Shown here in pieces: positions 1 through 12,228 of a stretch of DNA of 64,000 nt. The stretch is from Rehmannia glutinosa (lineage: Eukaryota > Streptophyta > Magnoliopsida > Lamiales > Orobanchaceae): NCBI GenBank assembly GCA_016081115.2, contig CM071930.1:40399335-40463334 (forward strand), read 5' to 3'. Position numbers and translations under genes: made by a program. Position 1 is the stretch's first letter; each line of letters begins with the position of its first letter. The notes beneath the pieces are model-generated. The model saw only the letters and a list, made by a program, of their open reading frames with translations, made no database searches and had not been told where the DNA came from.

Positions 1-1289
1 GATTTTGATGAAACGCTTTGCTCCTGTAGCAAGATTGGAAGCTATAAGGATGTTTCTTGCCTATGCACTCACAAGAACTTTATTGTATATCAAATGGATG
101 TAAAAAGTGCATTCCTTAATGGTTTATTGGAAGAAGAAGTATATGTTGAACAACCTCCAGGATTTGAGCGAGAAGACTCTTGGAGATAAGGTATACAAAC
201 TCAAGAAAGCTCTATATGGATTGAAACAGGCACCCGAGCATGGTATGATACATTATCACAATTCCCGACGAGAATGGATTCACAAAAGGAAAAGTGGATA
301 GAACACTCTTTAGAATTCAAGACAGAAGAGCATACTTGCTTGTTCAAATATATGTGGATGACATCATTTTTGGATCCACAAACAAAGAGTCAGTGTGATA
401 AATTTTCAAACCTCATGCAAAGCAAATTCGAAATGAGCATGATGGGAGAGTCGATCTTCCTTGGACTCCAAGTGAAACAAAATGAAGGATAGAACCTTCA
501 TAAGTCAAACAAAATACACCAGAGAATTAATGAAGAAATTTGGTATGGAAGAGAAGTCTTACGTAAAAATACCAATGAATACATCGATCAAAATGGACAT
601 GGATGCAGATGGCAAGCTTGTAGATCAAACAAGATACTGAGCACTTATTGGATCATTGCTCTATCTTACAAAGAAGCGGGCCGACATCACCTTTGCTATA
701 GGTGTATGTGCAAGATTTCAATCGCTCCAAAAGAAAGCCACATGATTTGCATGACCAAGAGGATCTTGAGATATTTGAAAGGAAGCCAAGAAGTTGGCTT
801 ATGGTATCCAAAGGAAGGTGGATTCAAGCTAATTGGCTATTCAGACTTTGACTATCTTTGGATGTAGAGTTGACAGAAAATCACCTCGTGCACATGTCAA
901 ATGCTTGGAAATAGGCTAATTTCTGGTTTAGCAAAAAAGCAAAATTCAATAGCCACCTCCACAAACCGAAGAATACATAGGCTGGCAAACAAGCTGTTGT
1001 GCCCAAGTCCTATGGATGAGACAAAGAATGAGAGACTATGAAATTGAAGAAAAGGAAATTCCAATCATGTGTGATAACACAAGTGCAATTGCAATCACTC
1101 AAAATCCTGTGTTGCACTCAAGAACAAAGCATATCGATGTCGATATCACTTCATAAGAGATCATGTTGAAAAGAAGGACACCACCTTGAATATATTTCAA
1201 CCGATAAGCGGTTGGCGGACATATTCACAAAACCATTATGTGAGTCAAGATTTGAAGAACTCAAGCACGAGTTAGGATTAATTGAGTGA
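1..1289 (+). pseudogene. Ty1/Copia reverse transcriptase-RNase H remnant (Sirevirus-like)
   Basis: This is the 3' end of a Copia pol gene, entering from outside the window. Translated frames show the RT block FAPVARLEAIRM, then MDVKSAFLNG, ALYGLKQAP and the catalytic IYVDD at about 348-362. It continues through a GSLLYLT-like block and RILRYLKGS. The RNase H end has HSRTKHIDV and LADIFTKPL, and the ORF stops at TGA 1287-1289. The reading frame changes several times and internal stops occur (for example near 492 and 640), so no polyprotein can be made. An intact RT-RNase H of this family would be open over this length. The order RT, RNase H, then a long post-pol region ending in a purine tract fits Sirevirus-type Copia elements. 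Family is certain; lineage is inferred from architecture. Confidence 0.93.
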
Positions 1290-4200
1290 GTTGACACTCG
1301 AGAAGACTCAAAGAAAAGAAATGAAACACGAAAAAGAGGAAAAAGAGTCAACTCTTAAATCGGCTAAGTGAATCACCGTATCGGAAAGATAGTCACCGAG
1401 TTAGTGACATCCGAGTATTTACATGCGAGGAGAGAAGAGTTAAATCGGTAAGGGACAAGTTTGAGTCATTTATGAGCAAAGTGACAAAAACACAATCGTT
1501 TTTACTAAGCGGGAATGTTTTTAAGAATGACATCAAAGATAATTATAACGTGTACAGGCAAAAGTCGCACACCAAGCTTATGATTGGATATAAATGTTTG
1601 TGCATTAAATACGAGACATTAAATGCAAATCGGGCGTGAAAGATCTAAGCCGTTGATTTTGATCACATTTCAAAACCACCCGCACGTCCTTTCATGAAGC
1701 ATACTTAAACCATTTTTGTCCGTTTCTCTCACACTTTACCAAAAACTGTTCATCTCTCTCTCGAAAGCAAAAGCAAATATTCTCTCTCAAAACCCTTTCA
1801 ATCCTCGAGATCATTTTCTAAATTTCGTTCGATAAAATACTGAGAAATGGCATCCACTCATGATTTTGTCAAGCTAGGAAAGCAAATCCACACTGGGTCT
1901 CACCGTATTTCGATGGTATGGTGAAAGCAAATATTCTCTCTCAAAACCACTTTGCTTGTTACCTCTGGAAGGAGTGTCGGAAATTAATGAAGGCGATGTT
2001 GACCTGATTGCTTCTTGGAAGGAAGTAGCCAAGTCCGACTATCTTTGAGAAAGTAGTCTACACTAATAAGAGGTCAAGGAGGACTACCACAAATTATCGG
2101 ACATCGTTGCCAAATGCATAGATATCAAATTTGGCGGCTTTGACCATTCAAAGCAAAGTTGATCGTAATGGCCGCGATCATTGAAGAACACGAAAGTGAA
2201 TCGGGCCGAGTTTGTCTACAACGGACTCTGCCCGGAACGTTGGGAACAAATCCTTCCGGAGGATGGAACGTTTGGAGGTTCCTAGATACGGCCGGTGATG
2301 GCCGTGATGGAGGCAAAAGGAGTCCTCTTCGACATGGAAAGGCGTTCCATGTAAATAAGAGGATGTTCGAGATCAAAACTCTCTCGGCGCACGAGAAGAG
2401 AGCCTACGCTAAGAGAATCGAGTGAGGGGAATCACCAACCACAAGATACGCTATCTCCTCTCCTCCAAAGAAAAAGGTTGCTCCTGCACTGCTAAGAAGA
2501 CTACGCCCCGCAGCAAAGAAAAAGAAATCGCTCTCCTGCCCCTGCAGCTGAGTCACCGCCCCTCGCAGCCGTGTCTCCTGCCCTCGCAGCGCAGCGAGAA
2601 AGGAATCTCAAATACCTTCTCCTGGCCGTCAAGAAAAAGAGAATCTGATAAGCCAAGACAAATGCTCCTTAGAAGAAGACAACGGACGCCCCCCGCCCGT
2701 GATTCAAGAAACCTTATCCGAACCGTAAAATCCCTCCTGGTACAAACAAAAAGAAGGAGAAGAATTTTCAAGCGTTAGAGCTTGAGAAACTGGGTCGAGC
2801 CACTCGGCTAGAAGAAGATACTCCGAGACTCGTTGGAGAAGTAGAGTCTCCAGGCGATCGATGAAACGACCAAGTCTGCGAGGACAATCAACGAGAGGCA
2901 ACTCAAGACCCACCAGAGAAGAATAGCCGAGGAACACGGAATAGCCGAGACAACCGAATCACACTGTGACGGGTTGTTTCTCCACCCGTAATAGAGAGGC
3001 TATCAAGATGTCGGCAAATGCTGGTCTCGCTACCCTTAATCCCCTCGGAAACGAGGGCGGCAAGAGACTGATGAAGACGATGTAATCATGTACTCTCCAT
3101 TGTATCCGGACATCCAAAATCGTCTGCGAGAGTGGAGAAAATGGAAGCCGAGCCTATCAGTGCGGTTTGAAAATCCGAGTTCATTGATGAGGAAGAAGAA
3201 CTCTTGAGGTTTCTACACACATCTTTGCAAGCCCTTGATGAGGATAATTGCATCAATATCTGCAGATTTGAAAAGATAAAACGGGATAAAGCGGTGAGGA
3301 GGACGCGAAGCGTGAGAAGGCCAACATCCGCCCTCTCACTGGCACCATCGATCATACACACTCTCACTTTGACATCCTCTCGAAAGTGAAGAGTTGCAAA
3401 TCAACAAGCAATGCAAGAGTCCGAATCCTACATGAGCAAAGAATGATGGAGGGACCATGAGAGTCCTCCAAATCACACTGAAATAGACCCATGGGAGTGG
3501 TGCAACATATTGCCACTATTGTTCGCCACCACTTCCCCAACTCATTCGAGAGGAAGGTGTTAAGGAACCGGCGATGAAACTAGGATAGTGGGGACCCCAA
3601 ATGAGCCAACCCCTAATGAAGGTGTCTTACCACCGCCCAACAACTGAATACTCGAAGTGGGAAAGTAGAGTCTGAGACGAGTGACCCCATTCCGAGTCAC
3701 TTTCACTGGTGTGCCGATTGAGGGGAAACTCCCTCCACCGCAAAGTCGGAGGATCTTTGCGGTGACTCCATAATGAATTTAGGAGGCGAAGTGGAGAAAG
3801 AACAATCACAGAATCCACAAACAAGTTGTCACTAACGAGGCTCGCGATTGTGATGTCTCACCAAGGAAATGCCAAACTGCTCAGCAATAGACGCTGCGAT
3901 GCGATCGAGGCACTGAGAAGGAAGCGCCCGGAGTTAACACTGGCGATGAAAGTGCAATCCATGGAGTTGAGACTCCAATGGATGCCACCGAGAAGACCCC
4001 AAGACAACGACACTATCGAAAGAGATGTCCAAGGCCTCATCGCGGTTGAGACTGCGGGGAGGTAATGAAGGCCAACAGAGGTTGAGACTTCCCCTAGAGA
4101 AATCGAAGCCGAACATCCCTCCTCCCGCTATCATTGATCCATCGAAAAAGGAGATAAGTGCTCTTCACGATTCCCGGAGGATATTCCTGATGTAACCTTT

Positions 4201-5265
4201 CTAGGATCGGAAGGAGACGATGAAGCCGAGTTATCCCCTGTGGATCGATCCCAAAGACTTCAGTGAGGATGTTCCAACCACGAGTAAGTCGACCAAGACT
4301 ACTCGCCAATCATTCAACTTTGATGATGAGCCACCCATGGAAATCTCATCATCGTCCGATGACGCTCGATAAGGCCGAGGACCGGTCAACTCATTTGGAA
4401 AAACCAACAGACCAACGGCCGTTGAGACAAACTGAGGTTCGAACAAGTGCGGGTCGACTTCACAACGAGACCATAGTAAACAGAGTCCACTGCGCGCAGG
4501 CTCCCAAGTGCGGCAAAGGGTTCGACTCCTCAAGGGACTTCACGAGCACCGCTTATCATTGAACAATTCGATTGCCCGTGATGATCCTTTCGTAGAATCA
4601 TTTCCCTTCTCCTTGAGGTACGACCTCCCGAAGAATCGACAAAGATCGCGAGCGCTTCACGACCTAATCCCGTCATTTCATCGAGACACCATTGTTCCAA
4701 CTAACTATGACTTTGACGCTTGGCCGTCACCAAAACAAGAGGGCAGCGGTGAGTTCGGGAGGTGTTCAAAGCCCTATTTGCCGAGATTGAACGGATGGAG
4801 AGGCACCAGCCTCACCGGACATGAGGTTGGATAACAGGACGCCAACCTCACTGGCGATTTGAGAGGCATAATAGTCATAATCCGTGAGTGGTGGCAACAA
4901 AGAAGAAACAATGTGTGTGGAACAAGCTCGATATTTCAGGATATTGTTTAACAAGTTGTTAGTCCTCAAGGGTCGAGAATGTTGATGCAAAGACAAAATT
5001 GCAAGAGCACATTGAACAAATGCATGAATCTCATACCACGTAGATAAAGTCTGCGTGAACATAATAAGAACGAGCTCACGCGTGTGGAAGAGAATATGGA
5101 TCGAAAATCGGTCTTCTCATGGCCGAGATGAAGTTGGTAGCAGTGAATCCAACGCCACCCGCTCTCGTTTAGTGCGGCTTACTCCCAGCAGATTCAAGTA
5201 GAACTCAACTATCGCCAGACTAGACTTCCGCTTGCTAGCTTGTTTCCGGGGGTTCCTCTCTCCTT
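1290..5265 (+). pseudogene. Degenerate post-pol region of the Sirevirus-like element (env-like position)
   Basis: Between the pol stop and the first purine tract lie about 4 kb with broken coding character. An ATG at 1846 opens MASTHDFVKLGKQIHTG but is soon interrupted. Around 2205-2280 a second frame reads FVYNGLCPERWEQILPEDG. A very basic, proline-rich stretch follows (about 2450-2770, KKK and RRR runs). From 2800 to 5200 there are only short overlapping frames on both strands. Sirevirus-type elements often carry an additional gene here, called envelope-like. Position and charge pattern suggest a decayed gene of that kind, but I cannot name a domain. Many short ORFs in this span are probably noise. 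Confidence 0.5.
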
Positions 5266-5290
5266 TGATGATGCCAAAAAGGGGGAAGAG
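5266..5290 (+). other. Polypurine-tract-like site 1 (internal)
   Basis: GATGATGCCAAAAAGGGGGA lies about 1.25 kb upstream of the second, LTR-proximal tract and shares its core AAAAAGGGGG. Repeated purine tracts before the 3' LTR have been described for Sireviruses. Use as a plus-strand primer is inference. Confidence 0.55.
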
Positions 5291-5432
5291 GAATACCTAA
5301 AGTCCTCAAAGCGAAGGGATCTAAAGTCGAGAAGGAGGAAGCAATGTGAAGGGAAAGATAATCGAGGAAGTAATAAGAGAGAAGAAAGGGAAGTCTTTGA
5401 GGGGGAAGGTTCGAAAGATGTGACCTTGATGA

Positions 5433-6199
5433 TTGCTAAAACCCCCAACAAGGTCTTGTCACAATGATATTATCAAAGAAACTCCCAATGACTCGCCACT
5501 CCAACACTCTGTGTACCAATGGCCGAAAAAGAAAAAGACATTGAAGCGAGGGATGGAGGAAGTGGAAGGAAGGATGAATGCCCGAGTTATGGATATTTTG
5601 AAACAACATGGAGGCATTCCAATAGACAGAGATACCTATGCCATTTCAGATGCCGGAACTGAGCCAAGATCTGTTGATGAATTCAAGACGCTCGCATCTG
5701 AAGGTTACTTCGCAAACATGTCCATGGCTCAAGCCTGGGATTTGTACTGGGAAAAAGGTCTCACACTATGTGAAGAAGTCGACAAAGAAACCACTAGCTT
5801 GATCCTCTGGGAAAAAGAAAGCCCCAAGACAATACACGCCCGAGAGGCGGAGAGGAAGAAGCGTGGTGGAGGAAGAGGTTTGAGACTCAGATCTCTCGTC
5901 CAAAAACATTGAGTACATAGATCCAGGCAAGAAAGGAGGGATCTACTAAATTTGGATTTGACGAAGTAGCCAACTCCGCAAGTGGCTAAGAACAATCTTT
6001 GAGTATGTGAAGAAAATTGAAGAAGAAAATAAAAGACAAACTTCAACTATGGGAGGAAAGACAAGAAAGACGAGAAGAGATGAAGGCTGCCCGGAAGGCG
6101 TATGAGAAAAAGAAGGCAACTGAAGATGAGAAGAAAAGGAAAAGGTCAGAAGATGACAGAGCTGAAGAAGATAAAAGAAGGAGGCAGCGAAGGAGATGA
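5433..6199 (+). pseudogene. Unrecognised charged, helical protein coded between the two purine tracts
   Basis: Two open stretches lie between the two purine tracts. The first (5433-5912, 159 codons) has a plausible globular part, with GGIPIDRDTYAISDAGTEP, DEFKTLASEGYFANMSMAQ and WDLYWEKGLTLCEEVDKET, then a basic tail. The second (6017-6199, 60 codons) is almost all Lys, Arg and Glu (EERQERREEMKAARKAYE) and would form a single charged helix or coiled coil. A stop and a short gap separate them, so they may be two ends of one broken gene. No zinc knuckle, protease, membrane span or polymerase motif is visible. Its place in the Sirevirus 3' region suggests an element-encoded accessory gene; a captured host fragment is the alternative. 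Function unknown. Confidence 0.45.
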
Positions 6200-6511
6200 A
6201 GTGTTGCTGTCCACCCCTTCATGTATTTCACTATGTAAATACACTTTATGTAAGTCTTAAATACGTTGACTAAAATTATGCAATTTCTATACGTGAGTAG
6301 ATATAGAACATCATGGTTAGTCTAAGCCTCGTTTAAACTCTGATACAATTTTTTTTAGGCTTAAACTCTGATACACTCTGTAAACAACTATGTAAAGAAC
6401 AAGAATGTTATGATCAATAAAAGATCGATTCTAAACATACATTCTGTAGTTCTACATTTGTCTCGTATGTATCTTTCTTTGTTAAATAATTGTATAAATG
6501 TTTTAAGTTTT

Positions 6512-6533
6512 GGCATCATCAAAAAGGGGGAAA
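6512..6533 (+). other. Polypurine tract (3' LTR-proximal) of the Sirevirus-like element
   Basis: GGCATCATCAAAAAGGGGGA is followed by AATTATTGGGAAATTATTTT, which looks like an LTR start. The same TCATCAAAAAGGG core precedes the 3' LTR of element B (50062-50082, opposite strand), which supports the assignment. Confidence 0.75.
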
Positions 6534-6574
6534 TTATTGGGAAATTATTTTGTAGATTTTGATGAATGCCATGT
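6534..6574 (+). repeat. First ~40 bp of the Sirevirus-like 3' LTR, cut off by the Athila element
   Basis: Sequence after the purine tract runs into TTTTGTAGATTTTGATGAAT and stops abruptly where the Athila LTR begins (ATAGAATAGGG). The rest of this LTR is not found directly beyond the Athila element. What follows there at 19248 is the TATA region of a related LTR. Confidence 0.55.
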
Positions 6575-8123
6575 AATAGAATAGGGTAGCAAGGTCGTAT
6601 CCACGGAGACTAATAAATTAATATGCTAAGTATTGAACCAAGATAGTCTTATTTTTATTTAGACGATCGAAATTTGATGATTGTTGTATTGAGATTAAGA
6701 CAATTTAAATCACTAAAACACAAGATTGAGATAATACAAATGATAGAAGTATCAAGATAATGAAATGGATTTCGAGTTAAGGTTTCGATTAATAATCCTC
6801 TTGTTGTCCGATTAAATCAAAGCTAAGGTTATTATCAATATTCCTATAAGACGATCACAAAACTATTTTATCCTCTCTCTCGAGATGCATATAAAATGTA
6901 GATTGAAATACTTATGCTAGCATCTCTACTCAACATGAAGCATTCAACTCCCAAAAGTTTAAAAGATCAAATATCCTCACAAATATTTACAAACCTCTCG
7001 ATTCATGCAAATATTTGTGTCGAGTATTCAAGATCTAATATTGAAACTCATCTCTCGAATTATGAATCAATATATCAAACAAGTTAAATCATTGATCAAG
7101 TGATAAAACAAGAATAAGCTCAAAATACTCAAATAGGCTTTAAGATAATAACTTCAACTAAGATTAAAACATCCAACAAGAGTTCATTAATCTACTTCCA
7201 AAACCCGGAAATCTCAAGAGTTTAGCTACACATGATTTCTAAACAAGTCATAAACAAATTGTTCAAAGCCATTACAACTAAAATGAAAGATTGAAACTAA
7301 AAGAGAAGCAAGAAAAACTTAGGAAAGTCGACAATCTCTCGATATATCTCCGTTCCTTAAGCTCCGATGCAACCCGATTGTCTCCTTGATGTCTTCTTCC
7401 AAGAATAGACCCTTGTCTTGTGTTGTAGATCCCAAAATATGTCCGATTCCCCTTGTGTGCGCCCAAAAGCCTTTTATACTCCCCATCATGTTTAGGGCTT
7501 AATGCGGCAAAGAGACATGGGATTCCAAATAGACGCACGGGTCGTGCGCCCACGCACGGGTTACCCGTGCGCCACCCTCGGGCTTGAATACCCCAACTCT
7601 CTCGTAGGGCGCACGGGTGGTGCGTCGAGCACGGCCTACCCGTGCGCCACTCCCAAGATATCCCGACTCTCTCAGTAGGGCGCACGGGTGGTGCGTCGGA
7701 GCACGCCTACCCGTGCGCCACTCCTGAGATATCCCGACTCTGTAGGGCGCACGGGTGGTGCGTCGAGCACGGCCTGCCCGTGCGCCATGCTGCAGCTTCA
7801 ATCAACCTTATACAGGGGTGCACGGGTGGTGTCTTGAGGCACGCCCAACCCGTGTGCCCCCTGTTTCTTCCGTGAACGCTCAACTTTCGCTCTTTTAGGC
7901 TTCACGTTTCGTATATCCACTCAATTCTCCGCGTTTCTACTTTGCTTTCCTCATATCTTATTCAATTAGCTTCAAATATCATGAAATTCCTACAAAATAA
8001 GCAAAGTGTAATATCTTTTCCACAAAGAGTGAATATGTAACGTTTAACGCGAGTATATGCATGTTTACTTATCATTATAGCTCGAAATACGCATCAAAAC
8101 ACATGCAAAATTCACGCTTATCA
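6575..8123 (-). repeat. 3' LTR of the Athila-like element (outer end truncated)
   Basis: Direct repeat of 17703-19247, starting in element sense with TGATAAGCGTGAATTTTGCA. The two copies agree almost base for base over the AT-rich part; most differences are small indels near homopolymers and in the GC-rich array. The outer end stops at ATAGAATAGGG, missing the last ~47 bp (to GGCGAACA) present in the other copy. Confidence 0.93.
7527..7860 (-). repeat. GC-rich array of hairpin-forming GCACGGGT/ACCCGTGC units in the LTR
   Basis: Five units, three of them spaced 71 and 67 bp apart (starts 7605, 7676, 7743). Each has inverted arms GGCGCACGGGT and ACCCGTGCGCC around a ~20-nt loop. The last unit is a variant with GTGCACGGGT and ACCCGTGTGC. 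The repeat creates long spurious ORFs on both strands. Confidence 0.85.
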
Positions 8124-8142
8124 AAATCCCCCAAACTTAAAC
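8124..8142 (-). other. Polypurine tract of the Athila-like element
   Basis: In element sense the sequence next to the LTR reads TTAAGTTTGGGGGATTT. The same tract precedes the related LTR at 23643 on the + strand. Confidence 0.85.
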
Positions 8143-9424
8143 TGTTGACCGTCCCGATCAACAATATTTAGAACACGATAAAGCATAACAGGGGAGATAA
8201 AGATAACAAATAAGCGCACACCAAGAGTCTACAAGAAAATCCAAATTGCTCGTCATGAATGCCGAGTACAACTCAATCAAGCCTCAAATCTCTAATCAAA
8301 GAACACGCCTCAAATAAAACAAAGTGAAATGCTCAATCCAACTCTCAAAATTAAGTGTATACTCTCATCTCACAAGGTTATAGGACGTGTTTACGCTCAA
8401 ATCAATTCGATGTCGCAAAATTACCATAGGCTTGCAATTTGTCTCATATCTCCGCCACGAGAGTGTATGCAATTTGTGAATCATAAAGGACTTTCTCATT
8501 TGGTTGTAATGAAGGCTCTTTGGTTTAGGTAGGAGATTTTTGATAAAGTGATCAAACTCGAGTGTATAGACCGATGAGCATATCAATCATTTTCATTATA
8601 ATCCCATATGCTACTCCAATCATCCTCATTTTTATCAACTTCATTTATCTCCATTTCCGTCTTTTCTTTTGAGAATCACCTCCATTCACAATCCTTCGCC
8701 CCCCAAGTTTATCCACTTTTTCAATCTTTTTTTTTCATTTGTGCATTTTCAACATCTTTCCTTCCTCTTTTTATTCCATTTAACCAAGTATGCCCAATTA
8801 TTCTATTTTTGAATTCCCACCCATTCAACCTCGTTCATTTCCCTTTTACTCAACGTTATACATTCGAGTTTAAGGTGATGGAAATATAGTAAGATCAAGG
8901 GTTAAATTTTTGTGGTTATCAAAGAAATAGGCTATAGGCTCAACTTGGCTAACTAGGATTTTTCACATTTTTAGGTAGGCAAAAGGTATGAAAGGCTAAC
9001 AAAGATGGCCTTTAATCACATTCACAATTCACATACACATGTGGCCTTGACAGAGATACCCAAGCAAGTTCTAGAATTTTAATCAACATGAATGATACAC
9101 TCAAATTACAACAAGATCGCACAAGATATAAGCGAAGAAAGGCTCAAAGCTCACAGTTGTCAAAATGTAATTCAAAGCATCACACCAAGTTTTTCATATC
9201 AACATGCTCAAAATTATCAATTCGAGGCTCAATCAATCCATAAACAAAGATCCAATCCCAACAATATGAATTCTCAATCAACACACAAACAACAAGTTGC
9301 ACATGCTTGGTCAACACACTCTCTAACCACTACTAAAGCAATAGACGTGCTAAAGCTATAAACGTGCTCTAATGCAAATGCAATCTAGAGTGCTCTAATG
9401 CAACTATATGAAAACACAAAATGC

Positions 9425-9460
<36 letters not shown>

Positions 9461-9568
9461 TATCCACACTTTTAATATATTAAAATACTATCTCCCCCCA
9501 AACTTGAATGAAATTATAGTGTCCTAAGGGGAAAAATAGAATTTCAATAACAAAAAGTGGGGATATAC
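8143..9568 (-). other. Untranslated 3' region of the Athila-like element, with a 41-T tract
   Basis: AT-rich, no coding signal. An uninterrupted run of 41 T lies at 9429-9469 (poly-A in element sense). A CCCCCCAAACTTGA sequence near 9494 resembles a second purine tract in element sense. Confidence 0.6.
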
Positions 9569-11047
9569 TCAATCATCATGCAAGGCGTGGTGGTGGGAAG
9601 TGGCCTTGAGAAATATGCCACATTTGTAGCTGTTGGAGCACTTGCCACGCGTCTCCTCGGAACGCTGCTCCGATCGCTCGCTAAACGCGAGAAAATCAGC
9701 CCTATGTTGCCTTAAATCCTCTCCTTGCCGCCTCAACTCTTCTTCTTGCCGCCTCAAGTTCTCCCCAAACGCATAAAACATGTCTTGAAAATTGGCGTCG
9801 CGATGGGGTCCTCCACTGTGAGACGGACCGGGGCGATCTCCGCTTTGAGAATGTCGAGGATAATCGCCTCCGTGTGAGGACTCGGGTATATCATACCCAA
9901 TTTGGGGATGATGAGGTTCCATCCCCATTTCGCGTCCATGTATCTCATCCTCCTCCTCCACCATATCTTCTTCATCCAAGAAACCTTCAACTCTTGCGCT
10001 TCTTTCTTGACTCTATAGCCTCGGTAATTCGGTTATGTGCGTCGAGTTCATTAAGAAGTTGGTGGTGTCCATCAATGTATCAACGGTGGTGTATGGTGGG
10101 TTAGGCAACGGAAATGAAGCACCTTTCTTTTGTAGAAGCACCAATCTGTTTTCTTCATTCGCTATGAACTTCATATGGTGCAACGATGCCAAATTAACCC
10201 GAGTGCTGCCCGGGATAGGCTCCAAGCCTCGAAAATCGACATTGAAATGCCGGGCAATAGGGGTAATGAGGCCCCCTATAGAAATCGTACCCCCTTCCCG
10301 CCTAGCTAACTGTTCAATTTGCTCGGCAAAATTAACGGCGGTGTTGTAGGGGGTGTCTGTGACCATACACCAGAGGAGATAGAGTTCTTTAGTCGTCATC
10401 CCTCCAATGTTTTCTCGGGCGAATACAGAGGAGGCAGTCACGCGTTGTATATACCGGAAAACTGGATTCCGGATCCAAGAGGCTTTTTAAGGTCCGCGCG
10501 CATACAACATTGGCCCCGTTTGTGGTGTTTCCACAAGCATTCTCCAGAAGTCGTATTGATCATAATGGGGCATCGGGCGGGTACGAGCGTTTGTTGGGAC
10601 CTCGAAAATGTTGTTCAATTGGGTCATAGAGAGTTGTCTACGAACATTCCCCAACTGAAATTTTATCATATACGGTTCGAAGGTCCCGCCTTGTCTGAGT
10701 ACTTCCACGGTACTCAAGAACTCCAATGTATACTTTTTAAATGTCGGCCACCTTCGGCTCATGAAGTTCGTCCATCCTACCTTGGCGAAAAGACGCCACA
10801 CGTCCTCATGTATCCCCAAAGTTTGGGTACAATCATTGTCGGCGTAGCGAGATGGAGCTATTTGGCGACCGATCAAGCGATTCCATCGCTCAATATCATC
10901 GGCATTTGTCAAGTTGACCCCATATGCCTCCTGGGACTGTTTTGGTCGACCTCCTGGGCGGTGCCACGTCACGTTGTGCCGCCGCGTGCACGCCTCCTTC
11001 CACTCGTGGGTTTCTTCGCCGCCATAAGGAATTTGTACCGAATACAT
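9569..11047 (-). pseudogene. Athila extra 3' ORF (post-integrase), two in-frame stops
   Basis: A continuous frame of about 493 codons runs from 11047 to 9569, broken only by TAA at 10487-10489 and TAG at 10013-10015, with no frameshift. The N-terminal part has RPGGRPKQSQEAYGVNLTN and DDIERWNRLIGRQIAP. The middle has LTPIARHFNVDF-like text after GTISIGGL. The C-terminal part is acidic (MDEEDMVEEEDEIHG), then Gly/Ser/His-rich, then a Gln/Arg/Glu-rich helix (RRQEEELRRQGEDLRQH). This matches the additional ORF of Athila elements (Pfam ATHILA family, function unknown), sometimes called env-like because of its position. No signal peptide or membrane segment is evident, which argues against a true envelope protein. 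It is far better preserved than the element's pol. Confidence 0.8.
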
Positions 11048-11777
11048 TCTATTAGCATCCCAATATCATCAATGGCAACAACAAAGTAGGGAATTAAAGC
11101 TAACATCTTAGGTGATGCAAATTCACATGCTCAAGTCACTTTGATCGATCAACTACCCCAAACAAACAAAAATTATGGCCATTCTCGACAAATATTAACT
11201 CAAATACACATTGGCCATGCCTTATTCATCAACAATTCACCCTAAATCTCCACAATTATACAAGCCCACAAGGTGTTTGATAATTTGCCTCAAAGAATAA
11301 TTCACATCATTTATAGCAAAAATATCAAAATACACACCTACCATGCTCCTTAATACATAATTAACAACGAATTGACAAGGAGGAACGGTGTTCTTACCGG
11401 AATTTTCTAAGTTAAACACGAAGTGGAAGATTTGAACCCTAGGTGCTTTTGTTCACAATTCTTCAAGCAAATTCAAATTTGATGCAAAGTGAAGCTCAAT
11501 TGTGATGGGGAGGTGTTATGTAGAAGAATTCAAGTGAAAACTAAGAGAAATTTTCAAAACTAGGGAGGATTCGAGAGGGCGCGCGAGGTGAAGGGTTTGA
11601 AATGAAGAACAGTTTTTAAAACCGTCCAATTTATCCTTATCTCGCAAGGCGCACGGGTCGTGCGGCCGACGCACGGGTAACCCGTGCGCCACCCCTGAAT
11701 TTGCCCAACTCTCAAGGGCGCACGGGTCGTCTTGCGCATAACGCACGGCTACCCGTGCGCACTTGTACAAAGAATTC

Positions 11778-11817
<40 letters not shown>

Positions 11818-12228
11818 AAATCACACTCAAAATGAAACAAATACACAAATCAAATCACTCAAATCACATAATCGTGAAACTAAACACACACAAAAATGAA
11901 AATCACACGAAAAACCGCTGGGTTGCCTCCCAACAAGCGCTATATTTAACGTCTTTAGCTTGACGCCTGTTTTGTTAAATTACGGATCGCGCAAGGTGGT
12001 GGATGTCACATCCTCTTTATTCCTGGTGGAAATAGTGCTTAATCCGCTGGCCGCTTACCATGAAAGTCTCGCCTTCTTTTGTCAACAATTCTACAATCCC
12101 GGAGTGGATTCAACACTTTCTTTATCACAAATGGCCCCGACCACTTGGACTTGAGTTTTCCCGGGAAGAATTTAAGGCGTGAATTGTATAGAGCACCGGT
12201 TCTCCCGGTAAAAACTCTCTTTTCTTGA
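11048..12228 (-). other. Spacer between 3' ORF and integrase, with GCACGGG units and a 36-T tract
   Basis: No convincing ORF. GCACGGG/CCCGTGC dyads occur at 11650-11760, beside an uninterrupted run of 36 T at 11781-11816. From about 11900 the sequence grades into decayed integrase C-terminal text. Confidence 0.55.

Noticed and set aside
7278..7875. Overlapping Arg/Gly/His-rich ORFs on both strands over the LTR arrays (also 18651-19044)
   Set aside because: They are translations of the GC-rich GCACGGGT hairpin repeat, not proteins.
10319..11089. 256-codon + strand ORF
   Set aside because: It lies exactly antisense to the Athila 3' ORF, which has recognisable family text; the + frame has none.
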